64,000 nt of DNA from Capsicum annuum (GCF_002878395.1 NC_061121.1:16024753-16088752), one strand, 5' to 3'; counted from the first letter of the stretch, positions 35,632 to 48,475 are shown. Notes: generated from the letters alone by a model not told the origin. Translations and numbers: made by a program.

Positions 35632-37828
35632 TTCCATCATATCAAACAACCTTGGCGGAAACATCTTTTCCAACTTGTTGGTGATAACAACAATATCACT
35701 TTCTATTTGCGCCAGATTTTCTTCTTTTAATGAGGTGGCACATAAGTCTTTGAAGAACAAACTAATCTCAGCTATTGGTTTCCATATATTTTTAGGCAAA
35801 CCAATAAAAGCAATTGAAATTAATTGTTCCATGAAAACATAACAATCATGGATTTTCATTCCATATAAGCTTGTGCCATATCAACCCTCTTCCCAAATTT
35901 GAGGTTTATCCATCGGGCATCTTTAAACTTTGAACCCACTCATATATTTTTTTATTTTGGTCAAACTTAAATGTATAACTAGACTTGGTCTTAAGAACAT
36001 TGCCATTGGGCCCCTCCTGTAAGTGTAATTCTCTACACTTACAATTTCTGGTAATTCAAGTCTGGCCTTTGGATTATCCTTTGTCTTGCTGGTGACATCC
36101 ATAACTGTGTTGAACAAGCTAGCAAAATAGTTCTTCTCAGTATGCATGACATCAATATTATTTCTAAGTAAATTATCTTTCCAATATTCTAACTCCCAAA
36201 AAATACTTTGCTTAGTCCAGTTATGCGAAACGTCATATCCATCAAGCCTATACAATGGTTCCTCACTAACTTTAGGCAAATCCTGAACGATCTCCCATAT
36301 CTCATGACTAGATAACCTTGGAGCTGGACCATCATGTTCAATTCTATTCTTTTTGAATGCATTCCTAAGTCTCCTAAACTCATGATCAAGTGGCAAAAAA
36401 CAACAATGACAGTCAAACCATGAATTTTTCCTCCTATGTCTCAATGTGAAAGATTTTATTTTTTCCATGCAGTATGGACAAGCCAACTTTCCAGCTGTCA
36501 TCCACCCAAATAACATTCCATAAGTAGGAAAATCATTTATAGTCCACATTAGATATGCACGCACATTGAAATTCTGTTTAAGTGAAATGTCCCAAGATTC
36601 AACCCCTTCATGCCATAAAATGTGAAGTTCACCAATCAAAGGTTGCAAGTAGACATCTATTCTACTTATGGATTACGCAGGCTAGGAACAACACAATTTG
36701 GAAATATATATGGACTAGTCATCAATATTTCAGGAGGAAGATTATATGGGGTGATAAATACATGACAACATGAATGTGGCTCAGCACAAACAAAAAAGTG
36801 TGAGAAGCCATCCGCACTGAATCCCAAACAAATATTTTGTGGCTCAACTGCAAAATCTGGATAAGTTGCATCAAAATGCTTCTAATCCTCTCCATCAGAT
36901 GGATGACACATAACACCAATAGGCCTTCTATTTTCACCGTGCTATCTCATATGAGGTACTGAGCTGTTTGAAGCATACAACCTCTTCAACCTTGGTATTA
37001 GAGGTAAATAATGCCTCACCTTCATATCAATTTTATTTCCATGACAACCATACTTATATCGAGGGTATTGAAAATAGTTACAGGACTCTAGGTTAGCATC
37101 TTCTTTTAAGTATAACATGCAGCCATTTTCACAACAATTAATTCTAATCGAGGAGAGACCTAACTATGACACTAATCTTTTTGCCTTATAAAAAGAATCA
37201 GGAACCTCTAAGTCGGGGGTCAACTAACTCTTTAATAAGGTCTATTATTGAGTTTATTCCTCCTTCAGCAATATTTCAATTAGATTTAATACTTAATAAT
37301 CTAATAGCAACAGAAAAATAAGAATGTGAACACACGTCAAACAAAGGATGACTAGTAGCATGTAGCTATTCATAAAAGTGACCTGCTTCTCTATTGAGAA
37401 CATCTTTGACATTTTCCCTAAAGTCTCACCCGTGTTGCATTACAAAAGCATCATACACTATTTTTTTTCGTCCTAGTATCTTCATACTTAATATGTCCTG
37501 CAAACCTATTACTTTCACCAACAACAAAGTTATTTTACTCAACATCACCGTGACTAGTACGTATTCTTAAAAGTCCTTGTGAAACACCCTTTTATAAATA
37601 TGTTCCTTCAAAACTTCTTCTTTTAAAATATTTGTACCATCACATCTAACATAAGGATAATGCATAGCCCAAAAATGTGACCAAACATCAAGTGTCTTAG
37701 TATGTTCAACAAATCATCTGACACCTTCAATAAATTCTATCCTAAGACCTATTCTATTATCATTATTCTATTGATTTATCCAGTAATAATCAGGTTTCGT
37801 CTACAAAATCAATCAGATTCAAGTAATT
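35632..37828 (-). pseudogene. CACTA TNP2 transposase, N-terminal and catalytic parts with DUF4218-like domain
   Basis: Minus strand, 5' side at right. The N-terminal part (about 36950-37450) is badly broken but shows the family text VAIRLLSIKSN. The core continues around 36700-36940 (LGFSADGFSHFF; then ITPYNLPPEI) with frame changes. A long open run (35923-36648) holds GELHILWHEGVESWDISLKQ, FPTYGMLFGWMTAGKLACPY-C and LDGYDVSHNWTKQSIFWELE-Y. A DUF4218-like block follows (35640-35859: DCYVFMEQLISIAFIGLPKN, then KLEKMFPPRLFDMMEC). The order TNP2 core, DUF4218, DUF4216 is that of plant En/Spm transposases. The enzyme would cut the element at its CACTA ends. At least three frame breaks are visible. 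Confidence 0.9.
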
Positions 37829-37833
37829 AGTTC

Positions 37834-39743
37834 TGTAATACCCCAAACTTTCTTTAAGTCTAATTTAGACTCTAGAAGATTAAAGGCTGACTTCCAATAT
37901 GGGTAATATTTAAATAATATAGAATTTTCCTAATTTTGACTTTTTATCAGGTGGAAAATTAAATAAGCTTTTTGTTGATACCAAATTCTCCCAAATCCAA
38001 CTCTTGGTGAAGAAGTTAGGGAATTTTCAGCGATCAGTGTGCCAATTAGACTACCATCGCATCGCGGTGAAAGATAATTTCACAATTGTCAAATTCCAAT
38101 AGCTCACCACGATTGGACCACATCGCCGTAAGAATAGCGGTGGAAAGGCTACCACATCGCGATAGAAGATATATCAATGTTTGTCCAATTCTAGTGGCTC
38201 ATCATGATTGGACTGTATTGGGGTGAACCCCAATTTAGCATTTGTCAAAAACCAGTAACTCATTGTGACTCCACCGCGTGCGGTGGTTATAGTGATGGAC
38301 CACTCACTGTATCATGGTGAGGCCTTGATCGGCGTTCTAGTTACAAATTTTATATTCCAAGGATAGTTCGGTCTTTTGCTTACTCCCCCAAGTCGTAAAA
38401 ATAGTGGATTAAGAGTGATATTGAGCAAATTACACCCCTTTTTCATTAAATCCTCTCAAATACAAACCCTAGAATTCAATATTCATCTCCTAAAATCCTA
38501 AGATTCCACCATCCTTTATTCAAATTAGTTCAAGATTCAAATTCCCTAGTCCAATAATTTCAAGAATCATCATTCAAAAGTGCAAAAGAATCTTAGAAGC
38601 AAGTTTGTTCATCTAAGTTTGTCATCTAAGGTATATGGGGTTTGAACAAGAACAATTCTTTCGTTCTTGTTCCCATAAGCTTGAATTTTATTAAAGATTT
38701 TATGGTTTGTAAGTTAGGGTTTATACCCAAAGTGTCTTGTATTAGGTTTATGAACTTGTAAGTGATTTAAGCCTTAAAGTGCATGTTTATTCCACCTATT
38801 ATTGCTTTGAATTGAGGATTTATTCCATGAATTGCATATTCCTATTGTGAATTTCTATTTTCAAGTGTTTCCAAGATAGTTGTTAAGACTTAAGCTTTAT
38901 TATGAAATCGTAATCATTTGAGTATATATGTAATGACTTACACATTTAATCAGAGAGTGCTTTGCCTAAAGTTTCAGACACAGACATAGGTTTTCAGTTC
39001 TTAGAATATAAAGGTGAGCTTTTTTACTTAGCTGACATTATTTGCAAATTGAACATAAGTAAAACTTTTAGAACTAAGTGTTATGACTCATGATATTTAC
39101 GTAGCATGTTTTACTGTTCATGATATATGAATCCCCAGCTTTTAGTTACTCAAGCCAGTGTGAGTCACTTTCACTTAGCATGCATTGTTTACAAAACATA
39201 TGCATACTTATATACATACATAGTTACAATTTTATTTATGCATACACCCCCATATACTCAGTATATCCTCAAAGTACTGATCCATATATTTGTCTATGTG
39301 CTACATTGTCTCATAATACAGGTTCAGGTGCTCAGTCTCAGCAGCGTGAGTGATTTCAACATCTCTACTTACACTCCTACAGTTGGTGAGTCCTCATGAT
39401 TTGAGGACCTACTTCTTCAGACTTCCAGTTTTTCAGAGTATTTGATTTACAATTTTCAGTTTACTTTGAGTCAATTAGTGGTCTGTCCCAATGACTCTTT
39501 AGTTTCTTAGTAAGTAGAGGCTTGTCAGACTATTAGTTAAAGTTTCTAGATTATCAGTATTGGTTGTTCAGATAATTTTTTTAGTTATTTCAGTTCATAT
39601 TTGACATGATACACTACTACTGCTTGGTTGATTTATCCTATAGTAAGTTCTAGACTTAGTAGCAGACTCAAATGGTTAGCTTAGGGATACTTGTAGCCTT
39701 GAGCACCGTGTGACATCTCGGGATGATATTTTGTGGTTTTACA
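37834..39743 (+). mobile_element. Solo gypsy LTR upstream of the transposase
   Basis: 1910 bp, TGTAATACCCCAAAC to GTGGTTTTACA, flanked by perfect duplications AGTTC (37829-37833 and 39744-39748). Carries tandem-like GATTGGACC(A/G)CATCGC repeats at 38100-38310 and the AGCACCGTGTGAC end block (39699). It is shorter than the other LTRs. The two overlapping ORFs at 39120 lie in LTR and are not genes. Confidence 0.92.
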
Positions 39744-39748
39744 AGTTC

Positions 39749-41330
39749 AAGTCATACAAAGTTCACATTTCCAAATTACCAAAATACCTAGACTTAGACA
39801 CCACATAAATTTCAACTACCTACACTTAGTAAATTTTGAGTCACTAAGTCAACTCCCAAGTCACCAAACCAAAGTACATTCAATACAAAAATTCACCTTT
39901 CAAGTACCTACACTTAATCAATTTCAAGTGACTAAGTCACCTACCAAGTCACCAAACTTAACTACATTAAAAAAAATTCACCTTTAAAATACCTACACTT
40001 AATGAAATTCAAGTCACTAAGTCATCTCTAAGTCACCAAACCAAAGTACCTACACTTAATAAATATCAACACAAAAATTCTCATTTGAAGTACTTACACT
40101 TAATCAATTTCAAGTCACTAAGTCACTACACAAATTACCAAACTAAACTACATTAAAAAAAATGCACCTTTAAAGTACCTACACTAACCAAAACTAAACC
40201 ACATTCAAAATAAAAAATTACATTTCAAGTACCTAAACTTGAACATTTTCAAGTCACTAAGTCACCTCCTAAAACAACAAAATAAACTACCTTCAAAATG
40301 ATAAATTCACATTTCAAGTACCTATAATTAATCAATTTCAACTCACTAAGTCATCACCCAATTCACCAAACTAAATCACATTCAGAACAACAATTCACCT
40401 TTCAACTACCTACACTTAATCAATTTCAAGTCACTGAGTCACCACCCAAGTCACCAAACTTAACTACATTCAAAACAAAAATTCACCTTTAAATTTCCTA
40501 CACTTAATCAATTTCAAGTCACTAAGTCACCTCCCAAGTTACCAAACAAAAGTACATTCAATACAAAAATTCACCTTTCAAGTACCTACACTTAATCAAC
40601 TTCAAGTGACTAAGGTACATCCTAATTTACCGCACTAAACTACGTTCAACACAAAAATTCTCATTTCAAGTACTTACACTTAATCAATTTCAAGTCACTA
40701 AGTCACCACACAAATTACCGAACTAAACTACATTAACAAAAAGGCTCCATTAAAGTTCCTACACAAAACCAATCTCAACCACATTCAAAACAAAAATTCA
40801 CATTTCAAGTACCTAAACTTCAACATTTTCAATTCACTAAGTCACCTCCTAAAACAACAAACTAAACTACCTTCAAAATGATAAATTCACATTTCAAATA
40901 CCTACACTTAATCAATTTCAACTCACTAAGTCACCACCCAAGTCACCAAACTAAACAACATTCAAAATAAAATTCACCTTTCAACTACCTACACTTAATC
41001 AATTTCAAGTCACTAAGTCACCTCATATGTTACCAAACTAAACCACATTCAAAATAAAAATTCATATTTCAAGTACCTACACTTAATCAATTTCAAGTGA
41101 CTAAGTCACCTCACAAGTTACCAAAATAAACTACATTCAAAACAAAAATTTCCATTTCAAGTATCTAAACTTCAACATTTTCAAGTCACTAAGTCACTTC
41201 TCAAATTATCAAGAATAGCAAAATTCACAATAAAAAGTTCATATTTTAAGTACCTACGCTTCAACAATATTCAAACTAAAAGTTCACCTTCAAGTAACTA
41301 CACTTATTCACTTTCAAGTAACATATTCAT
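39749..41330. repeat. Tandem array of about 88-bp units with higher-order structure
   Basis: Roughly 18 diverged units. Each contains AAGTACCTACACTTAATCAA, TTTCAAGTCACTAAGTCACC and CAAAAATTCACCTTTCAAG. Spacings I measured between landmarks are mostly 84-90 bp, with shorter units at about 40043 and 40227. A block of several variants recurs 580 bp later (TCATTTGAAG at 40081, TCATTTCAAG at 40661, each followed by the same order of variant units). The array is CACTA-internal DNA between the transposase 5' end and the G5 insertion. Almost no C+G-rich text, no coding sense; the 84-aa frame at 39733 is chance. Confidence 0.9.
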
Positions 41331-41961
41331 TTATAGTATAATAAGTCAAAAAATTGAAAAATTTTAACAAAGAAAATAAATAGAGGTGTCTCATGTCCCT
41401 CTCACACCATATAATCATCACAAAATTCCTATGGCTTTCAAAGTCTTCTACAACGAACAATCCCAAACTAAACTACATTTAAAGACTTCATTATAAGTAA
41501 TTAGAGAGAAATCAACTTACCTTTATTTGGCCTAAATTAAAGAGAAAGAGATAAGCGGTCACCAAAAACATAGCAAAATAATTATTTTCCCCAATTCAGA
41601 TTCTGTCAAACAGTAACATCAAATTCCAAGCAACCCATTAGGCAAATAGAAGAAAAACATCTTGAAAATTAGGCAAAATAAGAAAAATCATGAACATTAG
41701 CTACAATCAAATTCCACATTCCCAACCTCATTCCAAGTTCTAACAAAATCTTGACCACCAACATCCTTATTTTCTCATATTCTTAGCTTAAAATTGCCAT
41801 AAAAATCACCAAAATACTAAAACTATAATGGAGTATCAATAAAAGTAAACTTTAATTTACTTGGAAGAACCACCAATACAATTAATTACTTAAAATAATC
41901 ACCAAATATGTTGACAATTTTGTTTCCATAAATTTTCAAGTAACTAATTTGGTTAAGATTA
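41331..41961. other. CACTA non-coding DNA between tandem array and G5
   Basis: AT-rich sequence with no recognisable frame or repeat. By position it is 5' leader or first-intron DNA of the minus-strand transposase gene (inference). Confidence 0.45.
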
Positions 41962-44900
41962 TGTAATACCCCAAAAAAAATCCAAACTAATATTAGAGCC
42001 ATGTACCAAGATCATGCATAGTAAATCATGGTTATTTTATCGTTTTATGAGTATTTTATATGTATATTAACACTTCAAATAACTCCCAGCTATCAGACGA
42101 ATCAAAATATTCCTTACCGATTGAATTCTTGAGAAGGATATTGGTATAGTCAAATTCAAATGAGCATATATCTCATTATACTTGGAAGTTTTGATCTCAT
42201 GACATAATAAAAAGATATATAATTGAATTATCTTTCCAACTATACCAATTTCTCCAAAATCCGATATCGGAGCAAAGAGTTATTCCTATTTTACTCCAGC
42301 ATGTCAGGCTGGAAACAGTGTGACGACATTCGCGATAGCTTACCACATTTGTGATGCCCTATCACGAAGGTCATCAGCCTTAGGCAGAAACTAGATCCTA
42401 AGTGGCAACATTCATGGTATCTTACCACATTTTTGATGCCCTATCACAAAGATCGTCAGACTTAGGTAGAAACCAGCTCTTAAGTGACGACATTCGTGGT
42501 AGCTTACAATATTTGTGATGCCCTATCACGAAGGTCGTCAGCCTTAGGCAGAAACCAGCTACTAAGTGATGAAATTCATGGTAGATTACCACATTTGTTG
42601 GTCCCTATCACGAAGGTGGTCAGAGTTAGACAGAAACTAGCTCCTAAGTGACGACATTCGTGGTAGCTTACCACATTTGTGATGCCTTACCAAAAATGTC
42701 GTCAGGCTTAGGTAGAAACCATCAATTCCAGCTCCTGTGTGATGACATTTTTGATGGATTGTCACATTTTTGATGCCTTATCACAAATGTCATCAGCTAT
42801 GATTTTCAGCAACTAGGAATTTATTTCATAAGGGTATTTTGGTCTTTTCCTTCACCTTCCACGACTTATAACCCTAAAGAGGCATAATTTTTCCCATTTG
42901 TCTTCAATTAAGCATCTTAAAAACCCTCTCTTGCACTCTTAACCATAAGATTATGGTTTTCTCTCAAGATCATCTTGTCAAGAGAAAGCCTAAGGAATTC
43001 TTCAAGAACCTTCAGAAATATTAGATCTCTTTCAAGATTCAATCACTAAGGTATGCGTAGTGTTCATCTATGGATCCAATCCGTTCATAGAGCTCAAGAA
43101 CCATGTTTTAAATATTATTTTGTAAACTTTTTGTGGTGATATGAGTATGTACATGCTTACGATTGTTGTTTCAGTTTTAAGGTGATGTCTAAAGGTGTTT
43201 TCATGGAATATATATGTTTGTTAATTGAAAACCATGAACTTTAGGTGGTTTAATATGGTGCAAGTATGAAACTGACCTATGCCTTAAAGAATGCATGCAA
43301 GGTGTTTGATAAAATGCTTAGGATGCTAGAAATTCATATTTGTATGGTTCTATGATGTCTATATGGAAAGTCCATGTTATCTATATACTTCAATATGAAT
43401 TCTGTGCTTTTCATGTATTGCAATTGTGGTGGTATGAAGCATGCAAGATAATGGAGATATACAATATGTACACGAAATATATATCCATGCATTCTCTACA
43501 ATATTTAAGATGTTGAATAACTATATGAAATATGAAATCCCTTACTTATGATAATTTGAATTGTGGACTTCAATCTTATGATCAAGTCAGTCGTGTTGTG
43601 TCAGTTTCTTTCCATCGAGTCTTGGGGGTATTCATACCCGAAAACTATAGTTGTGTTGCTATAGCCATGTCATGTTTCACGATATACAAAATCAAGCCAT
43701 GATTCAGTGGAATTCAGTCAATCATGTGACTCAGAAAACCTCATGGTCTCAGTCAGTTATCAGATATCAGTAGTATTCCATCAGTCAATGGAATTCAGTA
43801 AGTTCCACTTACATACAGTCAGTTAAATTATGTTCAATCTCTTCATATGGGAGTAAGAGTTAGCACCGAGTGAACCCAAGGATGGGAACTCACCTGTATA
43901 TGAGGGTGTGATCCTTAGCATTCATCCTTGCATTCCAGAACTATGTAGCCAGCATAGGTTTAGACATCGTAGCCTATTATATGAGGGTAGATGAGTTGGC
44001 TTAACCTGCTATATGAGGGTTCCCACCGTTCTCACTAAAGTTACCTATTATATGAGCGTTTCTCATATGTTGTCCTTACTAGTGGCGCGGTATTGACACC
44101 CTTCCAGTAAGAACAGAGATTAGACCCCATTATAGCAATAATGGCACATATAGGGCATGTCAGTTAAACAACTACCTCCCACAGTTTTAGTATTAGTCTC
44201 AGTAAAAGAACTCAGACAGTTCTTAAGATATCAGTATACCAAGACTGTTAGATACAGTCAAATTTAGTTATAGCATGGGACTCAGGGAGTTCTACCAGAT
44301 TCAGGATTGTCAGACATAGTCGCTCATGTTATCAGAACTACAGTTCCAGTCATGTGTTAGCATACAGATTTAGCTACCACGTACTCACTATCTCAGTTAC
44401 TATGTATGTATGTTTGTACTTTTACGTTCATATCAGTTAGTCAATTAGCATTATTCATACATGTAAACCCTTTGCATTAGCCTACCTTACTCGTATACTC
44501 AGTACTCCAGTTGTACAGACGCATTTGTGCTATGGTGCTTTTTTTTTATGTTACACCATAGGTTCAGAGACATGAGCTCTAGACCAGTAGTAGCAGTAGC
44601 ATTTCCAGTCGCAGAGATTTAGTAAGTCCTCTTCATTTGAGGATAATATAATTTGATTTATTCATTATTATTTTAGCCAGTTATCAGTTTATGAAGTTAG
44701 TTGGAGATATGTTCCTTCAAATCCTTATTTAGACAGTACTTAGATGCTTTCAGATTCAGTATTTAGACTTATGTTCAGATTTGATTCAGTTTTTAGCTGT
44801 TTTGGGTATCTTTCACCCATATGGATTTTTTTTTGATAGATTCTTTTGTCAATTGAACCTTATGTCCTACATGTTCATGTTTTCTGCATTATTACGTTAT

Positions 44901-45004
44901 ATATGCAGTGTACAGGTACAGATATCAGTAATGGGTTAGCTTGTGATCCCTCGGGGTCATGAGCACCGTGTAGTATTCCGATTCAGAAAAATTAGGGTGT
45001 TACA
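41962..45004 (+). repeat. G5 5' LTR
   Basis: TGTAATACCCCAAAAAAAAT at the start and TTAGGGTGTTACA at the end, followed by the primer-binding site. Contains an array of 82-bp repeats near its start and the mid-LTR block with GTTAGCACCGAGTGAACCC (about 43859). Non-coding. Confidence 0.93.
42321..42810. repeat. 82-bp tandem repeats in the G5 5' LTR
   Basis: TG(A/G)(C/T)(G/A)A(C/A)ATTC-type unit starts at 42321, 42403, 42485, 42567 and 42649 (exactly 82 bp apart), then a diverged copy at 42740. Each unit holds TAGCTTACCACATTTGTGAT and CACGAAGGTCGTCAG. Repeated short blocks upstream of an LTR promoter often act as enhancers in other elements; that role is not shown here. Confidence 0.88.
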
Positions 45005-45007
45005 AAC

Positions 45008-45020
45008 TTGGTATCAGAGC
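45008..45020 (+). other. G5 primer-binding site (initiator-Met tRNA)
   Basis: TTGGTATCAGAGC, four bases after the 5' LTR, an exact match to the usual plant site. Confidence 0.9.
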
Positions 45021-45223
45021 CTAAGGTTCAATAGAGTCCTAGGAAGTCTGAAAGCTGCATCTAGTAGAGTCTTGTACATGGGTGTGTTACGCGTCAAATT
45101 TATGTACAGAAGGCTATGAGATGTTTTAGGAACATTTCCCTTTCTTTAGTATTCATGCATACTAGTAAGCATAATTTCATGTCAATCTCTTAGTCTAATC
45201 CGCTCTTCTCTTATTTCAGAAAC

Positions 45224-46303
45224 ATGCCTCCAAAGAGAAGAAATCAGCCAGCTCCTCAGCCCAAAAATCCTTTGGGAGAACATGTTTCTCATGCGTAATT
45301 CAGGACCACATTTACCACTCTTACTCAGTCTGTAGCTACCCAGAATCAATGACCAGTAGTCGTTCCAGCCAACCCAGTGTCCAATTCAGCAGCAGCTAGG
45401 ATTTGGGACTTCACCCGAATGAACCCTCCGTCCTTTTTTGGGTCTAATCCAGATGAGGATCCTCAGAAATTCATTGACCAAGTCCAGAAGGTCATTGATA
45501 TCATGGGAGTCACTTCTTGTCAGAGTGCCGAGTTAGCCTCGTACCAATTGTAGGATATCGCTCACACTTGGTACAAATAGTGGTTAGTCGAAAGGTTAGA
45601 GGATGTAGGTCCTATTCAGTGGGAAGAATTTGTCACGGCTTTCTTAGATAGATTATTTCCCCAAGAGCTAAGAGAGGCCAAAGTTCTTAAGTTCATCAAT
45701 CTCAGGCAGGAAAATATGATAGTTAGAGAGTATTCTCTTAGATTTACTCAGCAAGCTAGATATGCCCCTCATGTGGTTGTAGACAACAGGGCTAAGATGA
45801 GCAAGTTTGTATCAGGGGTGAATGATAGCATGGTAAATGAGTGAAGGTCTGCGATGCTGAATAGTGATATTACTTTAGCCAGGCTCATGACCCATGCTCA
45901 ACAGATAGAGGAGCAAAAGGTTAAGACTAGGGAGAGGCAGAATAAGAGAGCAAGAGCAGGAAGTTTAAGTTTTGCTTAGCCCAAATCAGAGGGAGGAAAT
46001 CATTCCCAGTTTTGTCCTAAGTCAGCAGTTCCAGCCCCTTCCTCCGCTAGTGCCCCAGTGCTGAAGTTCAAGGACGGCAACAGAGACAGAGCACCAGGCT
46101 CTAAATCTCAGGGTAGTGTTAGCAGTGCCCGAACAAATCCCTTTTGTCAGACTTGTGGTAAGAACCACAAGGGTATTTTCAGAGCCGGTAGTGATGTCTG
46201 TTTTGGGTGTGGTAAGCCAGGCCACAGGATTAGGGAGTGTCCTCAGCTAGGCCTTCAGGGTCAGCAGAATTGTTCCACAGCTCTGTCCAGTCGTCAGAAC
46301 TAG
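45224..46303 (+). pseudogene. G5 gag
   Basis: Starts MPPKRRNQPAPQPKNPLGEH; the start fits the family and lies about 200 bp after the primer site. The retrotransposon gag domain is clear (MNPPSFFGSNPDEDPQKFID, WEEFVTAFLDRLFPQELREA, FVSGVNDSMVNE). An intact zinc knuckle, CFGCGKPGHRIREC (46199-46240, CX2CX4HX4C), binds nucleic acid. The frame stays in phase but has about six premature stops, mostly TAG or TAA where relatives have Gln, or TGA where Arg is usual. Gag would package element RNA in cytoplasmic particles. Confidence 0.88.
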
Positions 46304-46800
46304 TAGGGTGCCACTTCTAGTGCTACTAGTAGGCAACGCCCAAATAGACTCTATGCTCTTCAGACCCGACAGAATCAGGAAAATTCTCCTGATGTCGTTA
46401 CTGGTACGTTACAAATTTTCCATGTTCATGTTTATGCTTTGCTATACCCAGGTGCATCCTTTTCTTTTGTCACTCCATACTTAGTAGACAATTTCGGAAT
46501 CAGTCCCAAAATTTTAGCAGAGCCCTTTACAGTATCTACCCTTGTAGGCAATACCATCATAGCTCAGCGGGTATACAGAAAATGCCCTGTTATGATATTT
46601 TAGAAATCCACATCAGTAGATTTAGTTAAGTTAGAGATGATTTATTTTGATATCATTCTCGGCATGGATTGGCTTCATTCCTGCTATGCCATAGTCGACT
46701 GCAGAAATAGGATAGTTCAGTTTTAGTTAACAAATGAGCCCATCCTAGACTGGAAGGGTAGCACTTCGTCTTTCAGGGTTCAGCTTATTTCCTACCTTAG
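46304..46800 (+). pseudogene. G5 protease with lost catalytic aspartate
   Basis: Retropepsin-like region after gag in the same frame. The active-site block reads ALLYPGASFSFVTPYL: tyrosine (46445-46447) stands where the catalytic Asp of D-P-G-A is expected. The C-terminal part IILGMDWLHSCYAIVDCRNR is typical of gypsy protease. Two TAG stops replace probable Gln codons. It would have cut the gag-pol protein. A frame change near 46810 leads into RT. Confidence 0.82.
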
Positions 46801-46809
46801 GGAAAGGAA

Positions 46810-48475
46810 ATGATTTCTAAGGGGTATGTGTATCATCTCTTGCATGTTAAGGATTCTAGTTTCGAATCTTCCAATATCAAATTAGTCCCAGTGGTTAATG
46901 AATATTTAGACGTCTTTCCCAAAGATCTTCTAGGCATTCCTCCCGAAAGGGAAATAGACTTCGGCATAGACCTTCTCTCAGATACTCAACTTATTTCTAT
47001 TTTGCCATACAGAATGGCACCAGTAGAACTCAAAGAACTAAAAGATCAGTTGAAGGATCTCTTAGATAAGGGATTCATCAGGCCTAGTGTGTCCCCATAG
47101 GGTGCGCCAGTCTTATTCGTTAAGATGGTTCTCTCAGAGTGTGTATTGATTACCGTCAACTCAACAAAGTCACGATCAAGAACAGGTATCCACTGCCTAG
47201 GATAGATGACTTGTTTGACCAACTTCAGGGTGCTAGTAATTTCTCCAAGATAGACCTCAGATCAGTCTATCATCAGCTCAGAGTTAGAGAATGTGACATT
47301 CTAAAGATATTTTTTCATACTTGGTATGGTCACTTTGAATTTCTAGTCATGTGCTTTGGTCTTACCAATGCCCCTGCATCTTTCATGGACTTGATGAATC
47401 GGGAGTTCAAGAAGTACTTGGAAACATTCATCATAGTCTTCATAGATGATATTCTGGTCTATTCTCGCACAGAGCGTGATTATTCAGACCATCTCATAAT
47501 TTTTCAGACCATATCATAATTATTCTTTAGACTCTCAGGGATCACCAGTTGTTCGCCAAGTTCATTAAGTGCAAATTTTGGCTAAGATCAGTAGCATTTC
47601 TTGGCCACATTATTTTTGATGATGGAATTAGAGTATATCCTCAAATAACTGAAGCAGTAAGAAACTGGCCTCGCCCTGTCTCTCCATCAAATATCAAGAG
47701 TTTCTTAGGTTTGGCTAGCTATTACCGATGGTTTGTCAAGGGATTTTATTCTATTTCCTCTCCTATGTCCAGATTGACTCAGAAAATTGTCAACTTTCAG
47801 TGGTCAAAACTTTGCGAGAAGATTTTTTAGGAGTTGAAGACTCGGCTCACCTTAGCTCCAGTTTTAGCATTTCTCGACTGTTTCGATGGATTCGTATTAT
47901 ATTGTGATTCATCCAGAGTAGGTTTAGGTTGTGTCCTCATATATCATGGTAGAGTCATAGCCTGAGCCTCCAGACAGTTAAAGCCTTATAAGAAGAATTA
48001 TCCTACTTATGACCTTGAGTTAGCAACAGTTATCTTTTCCTTAAAGATTTGGAGGCATTATTTATACGGAGTTCATATTGATGTCTTCACAGATCATAAG
48101 AGCCTTCAATATGTATTTTGCCAGAAATATCTCAATCTTTGTCAGAGAAGGTGGTTAGAGCTCTTGAAAGATTATGACATGAGTGTCCTTTATCATCCTG
48201 GCAAGGCCAATGTAGTGGCCGATGCACTCAGTAGACTGTCCATGGTTAGTGTTTCCCACATTAAGGATAGTAAGAAAAAATTAGCTCAGGAGATTCATCA
48301 GCTTGCCAGACTAGGCGTTCTCTTAGTCGACTCTTCAGAGGGTAGTGTGTGTGTTCAGAGTAGTTCAGAGTCATCTCTAGTGTCAAAGGTGAAAGAGAAG
48401 CAAGAAAGGGATCCTATCATTGTCAAGCTAAAAGAGTCAGTTCAGAGTTTGGAAGTAGAGGTTTTCTCCCTTTAG
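46810..48475 (+). pseudogene. G5 reverse transcriptase and RNase H
   Basis: Blocks in order: VELKELKDQLKDLLDKGFIR, then a TAG where Trp is usual, a frame change from a small deletion around 47120, then [33 protein letters not shown] and the catalytic FIDDILVYS (DD codons 47445-47450). A duplication-like ATTTTTCAGACCATATCATA near 47498 breaks the frame. Connection text CKFWLRSVAFLGHII and SFLGLASYYRWFVKGF follows, then RNase H ([49 protein letters not shown]) and [17 protein letters not shown]. It would copy element RNA to DNA. RT residues are kept, but stops and frameshifts prevent a product. Confidence 0.92.

Noticed and set aside
39120..39399. Two overlapping ORFs of 77 and 90 aa
   Set aside because: Both are in the 3' part of a solo LTR with a verified target duplication.
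45008..45020. tRNA-like match (TGGTATCAGAGC)
   Set aside because: It is the retrotransposon primer-binding site complementary to the 3' end of initiator-Met tRNA, with no tRNA body around it.
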